A DNA stretch of 64,000 bases. It comes from Microvirga mediterraneensis (GTDB taxonomy: Bacteria; Pseudomonadota; Alphaproteobacteria; Rhizobiales; Beijerinckiaceae). The notes beneath the pieces were generated by a model. That model searched no databases. It saw only the letters and a program-made list of their open reading frames with translations, and was not told the DNA's origin. Shown here in pieces: positions 59,757 to 64,000 of the stretch (its first letter is position 1; every line of letters begins with the position of its first letter). Where the stretch lies: contig NZ_JACDXJ010000001.1 of the NCBI RefSeq assembly GCF_013520865.1, forward strand, positions 1,789,001 to 1,853,000. The letters run 5' to 3'. The position numbers and the translations under genes are program-made.

Positions 59757-62255
59757 ATGCCGACCCCGGAAATACAGAATCTCGACTACATTCTGAGGGA
59801 GCCCAATACGGAAGTTCTTATCGACCGGGATCAGAATGTGATCGTGGTTGCGGGGGAACATCCCTTCCAATACCTGGACATTATCGCCTGGGGGCCTGAA
59901 GCCTTGTTCGGTGTTCGGACCGGGTCCGGTCAGGTTGAGCTTCCTCAAGGCCTCGGCGTCGGCAAGCCGGTTGTGGTCGCCGGTACCGAGATTGGAACGA
60001 TCTCTTATGTCAACGGGGCTGGCATCGGGTTCGAGTTTACCGGGGCTGCAACGGAAGCCCTTGTTAGGACGCTCATCCAGTCCCTCACCTACAAGGATTT
60101 GTCAGGTTACGACGGCTTCACCACGTCACGAGGCATCGATGTGTATCTTACGGATGCCGAGGGCCAATTGGCCGTAGAAAGTGTCTCCATCGGCGATAAT
60201 GTCATGGGGACCGATCTGGATGACACCTTGACGGGAGGGAATGATACCTTCTCGGCCAATCGAGACTTGATCGGCGCGGGCGACAGCCTGAACGGCGGCG
60301 GCGGCAACGATGAGCTGATACTGACCGGCGGCGGCTTTTTCGATCTCTACCGAATGGTCGGTCTTGAGGGCGTCGAGACGATCAAGGGAACGGCAGACGT
60401 CGACTATGTGACCATAAGGGCTGATCAGCTCGCTGATGTTGTGGCGATCAATGGTCAAGGAGGAGATGACAATCTCTTCATCCAGGGCTCGGCTATCGAC
60501 CTGACCGGAAAAGTGATCTCCAGCTTCGACATTCATCTCATGACCAATGGTGCCACGATCACGGTCGGCAATTTGGAGACCGCGCGGCTCGTCCACGGCT
60601 ATGATACCTCCAACGATAAGCTGGTCATTGATACGGGCATGGTGAGTGCGGCCGATCTTCTTTTCCTGCATCGGCAGGGAATCGATAGAATCGTTGCGCA
60701 CGACCTGAATGGACAGCTGGTCGAGTCGGTTCATAACGCTCCATCGCTGTTGCGATTTGGTGAAACGGCCATTACGGCGGCAGTTGGCGCCACCGTTTTC
60801 CTGGACACGGGACAAGACGCCACACTTAGTGTGGATAGTGGACTTCTGAAATCCCTGCTCATCGGTGCGGATCAATCCAGCGACAGCGCTGCCATTGGAG
60901 TGGATCAATCAAGTGATGTGACGCTCTCCGAAGAGGGTCCCGGACATGCTGTATTCGTTTCCGGAGTCAAGATCGGACATGTTTCTGGAATAGGCTCCCA
61001 CGGAGCGAGTTTCACATTCAACGATCAGGCTACGACCGAACGCGTTCAATCGCTTATTCACGCGCTGACATTCAGCAGCCCATCGGGTGGAGAGGCTGGA
61101 ACCCATATCGTTCGAATGTCTCTGCGGGATGTCGGGAATCGAGAGTTGAAGACTCAGCTCACAGTCACTCTCACCCCCGGCGAAAATCCAGACAATCCTA
61201 ACGAAGCCCCGACTGGTCTCACCCTCACCGGAGCTTCAATTCGTGAGGCGTCTGCCACAGGCATGAAGGTCGGCGATCTGTCCGCCACGGACGCGGCAGG
61301 GACCGTTCTGACCTATACGCTTCTCGACAATGCAGGTGGCCGCTTCGCCATCGGTGCGGATGGGAAGTCCATTGTCGTGGCCAATGGCACATTGCTCGAC
61401 TACGAGCAGGCCCAGTCCCATGTCATCAAGGTGCAGGTCAGCGACGGCGGTCTGGCGACGACGAAGGAATTCACCGTCCAGGTGAGCGATGTCGATGAGG
61501 TTCCGGCCCATCTGAGCCTCACCGGTGCTTCCGCGCGCGAAGCCGCTGCAACAGGCACGAAGGTCGGCGATCTGTCGGCTGTCGATCCAGAGGGCAAGGC
61601 TCTTGTTTACACCCTGCTCGACGATGCAGGCGGCCGTTTCGCCATCGGGCAGGACGGCAAGTCTATCGTGGTGGCCAATGGAACGCTGCTCGACTTCGAG
61701 CAGACGCGGTCGCACGTCGTCAAGGTGCAGGTCAGCGACGGCATTCTGAAATCGGTCAAGGAATTCACGATCCAGGTGAACGACTGGATCGGTGAGACCG
61801 TGACGGGCACGCCCGGCCACGACATCCTGGTCGGCGGCAGCGGCAATGACGTCTTCGTCGGTGGCCTTGGCAACGACAAGCTCAACGGCGGCGCCGGCAA
61901 CGACGCGCTCTATGGTGGTGCCGGCAGCGATATCTTCGTCTTCGACGTCAAGCCTCACAAGAAGGCGAACCACGACATCGTCAAGGACTACAACGTGAAG
62001 CAGGACGCCATCTACCTCGACAATGCCGTGTTCACGAAACTAGGGTTGGGCAGCGCTTCCCTTCCGAAGATGCTCAAGGCCAAGCACTTCAAGCTGAGTA
62101 GCCAACAGCAGGACAAGGACGACTACATCATCTACAACAAGGGCACGGGCGTGCTCTATTATGACGCCAACGGAAGCGTCGCGGGCGGCCGGACGGAGAT
62201 CGCCAAGTTCTCCAATAAGCCCCTGCTGAAAGTTTCCGAGTTCTTCGTGATCTAA
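59757..62255 (+). CDS. Secreted cadherin-like RTX protein
   Basis: 832 residues from MPTPEIQNLDYIL, start fixed by GGAGG seven bases upstream. Residues 1-490 form a large beta-rich part with an early Ca-binding-like GGGGNDEL. Two cadherin-like repeats follow (SLTLTGAS...VKVQVSDG; about 61205-61500 and 61505-61785), almost identical in pattern (GTLLDYEQAQSHV / GTLLDFEQTRSHV). Then RTX (GGSGNDVFVGGLGNDKLNGG) and a C-terminus YIIYNKGTGVLYYDANG...LLKVSEFFVI, like the other two RTX proteins. Type I export is expected. Base composition is visibly less GC-rich than its neighbours. Confidence 0.85.
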   Translation: MPTPEIQNLDYILREPNTEVLIDRDQNVIVVAGEHPFQYLDIIAWGPEALFGVRTGSGQVELPQGLGVGKPVVVAGTEIGTISYVNGAGIGFEFTGAATEALVRTLIQSLTYKDLSGYDGFTTSRGIDVYLTDAEGQLAVESVSIGDNVMGTDLDDTLTGGNDTFSANRDLIGAGDSLNGGGGNDELILTGGGFFDLYRMVGLEGVETIKGTADVDYVTIRADQLADVVAINGQGGDDNLFIQGSAIDLTGKVISSFDIHLMTNGATITVGNLETARLVHGYDTSNDKLVIDTGMVSAADLLFLHRQGIDRIVAHDLNGQLVESVHNAPSLLRFGETAITAAVGATVFLDTGQDATLSVDSGLLKSLLIGADQSSDSAAIGVDQSSDVTLSEEGPGHAVFVSGVKIGHVSGIGSHGASFTFNDQATTERVQSLIHALTFSSPSGGEAGTHIVRMSLRDVGNRELKTQLTVTLTPGENPDNPNEAPTGLTLTGASIREASATGMKVGDLSATDAAGTVLTYTLLDNAGGRFAIGADGKSIVVANGTLLDYEQAQSHVIKVQVSDGGLATTKEFTVQVSDVDEVPAHLSLTGASAREAAATGTKVGDLSAVDPEGKALVYTLLDDAGGRFAIGQDGKSIVVANGTLLDFEQTRSHVVKVQVSDGILKSVKEFTIQVNDWIGETVTGTPGHDILVGGSGNDVFVGGLGNDKLNGGAGNDALYGGAGSDIFVFDVKPHKKANHDIVKDYNVKQDAIYLDNAVFTKLGLGSASLPKMLKAKHFKLSSQQQDKDDYIIYNKGTGVLYYDANGSVAGGRTEIAKFSNKPLLKVSEFFVI

Positions 62256-62276
62256 CGCGGCGAGGTCTCCGCCCGC

Positions 62277-63770
62277 TCAGGCGGCTTTCGCGGTCGCGAC
62301 GCGGTTGCGGCCATCCTGCTTGGCTCGATAGAGAGCGGCATCGGCGAGGGTGATCAGTTCCTCCGGACCGTGCCGGGATCGGTCCAGGCTCGGGATGCGG
62401 GTCGCGCTGCCGACGCTGACGGTGAGGGTCTGTGTCGGGATGTTCGCCTCGTGCCGTACCCGAAGCGTCTCGACCTTGGCGCGGATCTCCTCGGCCATGG
62501 CCACCGCGCCGGCCTCGTCGAGATCCGGCAGGAGAACCACGAGTTCCTCGCCGCCGTACCGCGCCACCAGATCGCCCGGCCTGCGGGCCGCGCCCGCGAT
62601 CGCACCGGCGATGGTGCGCAGGCACTCGTCGCCGGCCTGATGGCCGTAGATGTCGTTGTAGGCCTTGAACTGATCCACATCGACGAGGAGAAGGGATACG
62701 GGAGACTTCTCCCGCGCGGACCGGAGCCACGCCGCCTCGAGCTGCCGGTCGAACATGCGCCGGTTGGCGAGGCCCGTCAGGCCGTCCGTGACGGCGAGCA
62801 CGGAGAGTTCGACCTCCGCTTCCTCCCGCCTGCGCAGCTCCGCGGACAGCATCCAGCCGAGGGTGGCGATGATGACGACGAGAAAGCTCATGACCGCCGT
62901 TCGGAACACGAATTCCCGGTTCCAGCTCGCCAGCGCCTCGTCCTGCCCGACCGACGCAAGGACCCCGATGGGGAACATGGGGTTGCGATAATAGCCGCCC
63001 ATGCGCGTCACCCCGTCGACCGGGGAGACATACTCGTAGGCGCCGGAGCCTCTTCTCTCCAGGAACTGCGGTTCGTTCGAGATGTCGGACCCGATGGCGC
63101 GCTCGATATAGGGATAGCGCGAGATGAGCGTCCCGTCCTTGTAGATGAGGGTGATGCTGCCCTGCCGGCCGACATCGAAGCGGCTGAAGAAATTGGCGAA
63201 GTATCGGGGCGGGATGCTGGCCTGGACGACGCCGCCGAAGCTGCCGTCCGCCCGGTCGATGCGGCGTGACAGGGTGAGCACCCAATCGCCGCCGAGCGGA
63301 TCGCGGATCAAGGGCCCGAAGAACCAGTCCTTGTTGGTCGAATCCCTGTGATGCTGGAAGAAGACCTGCTTCTCGGCGTTCACCTTTCCGCGATGGCCGG
63401 GCAGGGAGCTGGACAGGAGAAACCCGTCCTCCTCGTAGACCGTGAGGGACTTGATGCGAGGAAGGGACTGGACCCGGTCCACGAGGAAGGTGTCCAGCCT
63501 CTTGACTGCATTGGGCAGCATGCCGCCCGACTCGATGCGGTCCACCACGTCCACCAGAAGGGCGTCCGCCACCTCGAAAGTATCCTCAGCGTGCTGGACG
63601 AGGGATTTGGCGAGGTTCAGGTTTTCGGCGTTGATCCGGGCGATCTCCTGCTCGCGGTCGTTCCAGTCGCGCCACCCCCCCAGTCCGAGGATCACGAGGC
63701 ATACCACGACGACGAAGGCTCTCAGCCCTCGTGCCGCGGACCTCGGTCTCATCTGAGCGATTGCAGTCAT
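62277..63770 (-). CDS. Membrane diguanylate cyclase with periplasmic dCache-type sensor
   Basis: 497 residues. Helix 17-33, a periplasmic dCache/PDC region about 34-290 (SITLIYKDGTLISRYPYIE), second helix about 293-313, then GGDEF: VDVDQFKAYNDIYGHQAGDE and the active-site RYGGEELV (GGEE type). An inhibitory RxxD site (RPGD) lies five residues before GGEE, so product feedback is likely. It makes c-di-GMP in response to an unknown periplasmic ligand. No PilZ or EAL gene here. Confidence 0.92.
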   Translation of the reverse strand: MTAIAQMRPRSAARGLRAFVVVVCLVILGLGGWRDWNDREQEIARINAENLNLAKSLVQHAEDTFEVADALLVDVVDRIESGGMLPNAVKRLDTFLVDRVQSLPRIKSLTVYEEDGFLLSSSLPGHRGKVNAEKQVFFQHHRDSTNKDWFFGPLIRDPLGGDWVLTLSRRIDRADGSFGGVVQASIPPRYFANFFSRFDVGRQGSITLIYKDGTLISRYPYIERAIGSDISNEPQFLERRGSGAYEYVSPVDGVTRMGGYYRNPMFPIGVLASVGQDEALASWNREFVFRTAVMSFLVVIIATLGWMLSAELRRREEAEVELSVLAVTDGLTGLANRRMFDRQLEAAWLRSAREKSPVSLLLVDVDQFKAYNDIYGHQAGDECLRTIAGAIAGAARRPGDLVARYGGEELVVLLPDLDEAGAVAMAEEIRAKVETLRVRHEANIPTQTLTVSVGSATRIPSLDRSRHGPEELITLADAALYRAKQDGRNRVATAKAA

Positions 63771-63795
63771 GATCCCCCAACGATAACTGCCGGGG

Positions 63796-64000
63796 CTAGC
63801 CTGAGGCTAACTTGAGGCCGAGGATGCCGGACACGATCAACCCGATGCAGATAAGGCGCATCACGGTCGCGGGCTCGCCGAAGAGATAAATGCCCAACAG
63901 GGCCGTGCCGACGGTTCCGATCCCGGTCCAGACCGCATAACCCGTTCCCACAGGCAGGGTCTTCAGCGCCAGGCCGAGCAGGACGACGCTGACGATCATG
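63796..64000 (-). CDS. sugE: SMR-family efflux transporter (SugE-like), cut by window edge
   Basis: Only the C-terminal 67 residues are visible. [44 protein letters not shown] is the SMR helix 2-4 block and GIYLFGEP is typical of the SugE subgroup. The N-terminal helix with the essential glutamate lies past the window. Probably exports quaternary ammonium or guanidinium compounds. Confidence 0.88.
   Translation of the reverse strand, partial: MIVSVVLLGLALKTLPVGTGYAVWTGIGTVGTALLGIYLFGEPATVMRLICIGLIVSGILGLKLASG

Overview
The window is a high-GC chromosomal segment of an alphaproteobacterium. Gene content and order (bc1 complex with trmL-hemF, prs-rplY-pth-ychF, an xseA/lpxK/waaA/ubiA block, an Irr-type iron box, GshA of the plant-like class, rhizobial DUF families) point to Hyphomicrobiales. 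The several orphan RTX-type secreted proteins suggest a Microvirga- or Methylobacterium-like member; this genus-level guess is inference. About 65 protein genes are supported. I found no rRNA, tRNA, insertion sequence, prophage or CRISPR array.

Layout. 1-2.7 kb: amino-acid ABC uptake genes (partial permease and two paralogous binding proteins). 2.8-8.4 kb: mixed single genes: FAA hydrolase, a DUF4142/glycine-zipper protein, a metallophosphoesterase, the iron exporter MbfA behind a perfect Irr box, a NUDIX enzyme and a GNAT enzyme. 8.4-15.3 kb: a four-gene MoxR-DUF58-BatA/DUF4159-vWA-like membrane cluster whose third gene carries two single-base deletions near its end. 15.4-18.2 kb: the overlapping DUF1285-NUDIX-DUF6111-CCA operon. 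18.2-22.7 kb: hemF/trmL, then petABC with a strong terminator. 22.7-28.1 kb: nucleotide salvage and small enzymes (2H phosphoesterase, mtnP, apt, HD phosphohydrolase, MaoC, endonuclease V, truncated globin). 28.3-32.6 kb: prs-rplY-pth-ychF translation-related block. 32.7-37.9 kb: BenE, META-domain protein, hisZ-hisG, zinc alcohol dehydrogenase. 38-45.6 kb: two RTX-type proteins flanking rsmD, rluB and tadA. 45.7-55.8 kb: haloacetate dehalogenase, purD, xseA and the lipid A/Kdo/ubiquinone block. 56-59.6 kb: rsmE, YbdK-type ligase, gshA. 59.7-64 kb: a cadherin-like RTX protein, a GGDEF diguanylate cyclase and a partial SMR transporter.

Most genes are housekeeping. The accessory signal lies in the three RTX-type proteins, which share a C-terminal module and have no local type I exporter; in two families of palindromic intergenic repeats; in one probable phase or sequencing frameshift at a G6 tract; and in a dehalogenase that keeps every residue known to matter for C-F cleavage. 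I saw no clear candidate for a wholly new defence or biosynthetic system.
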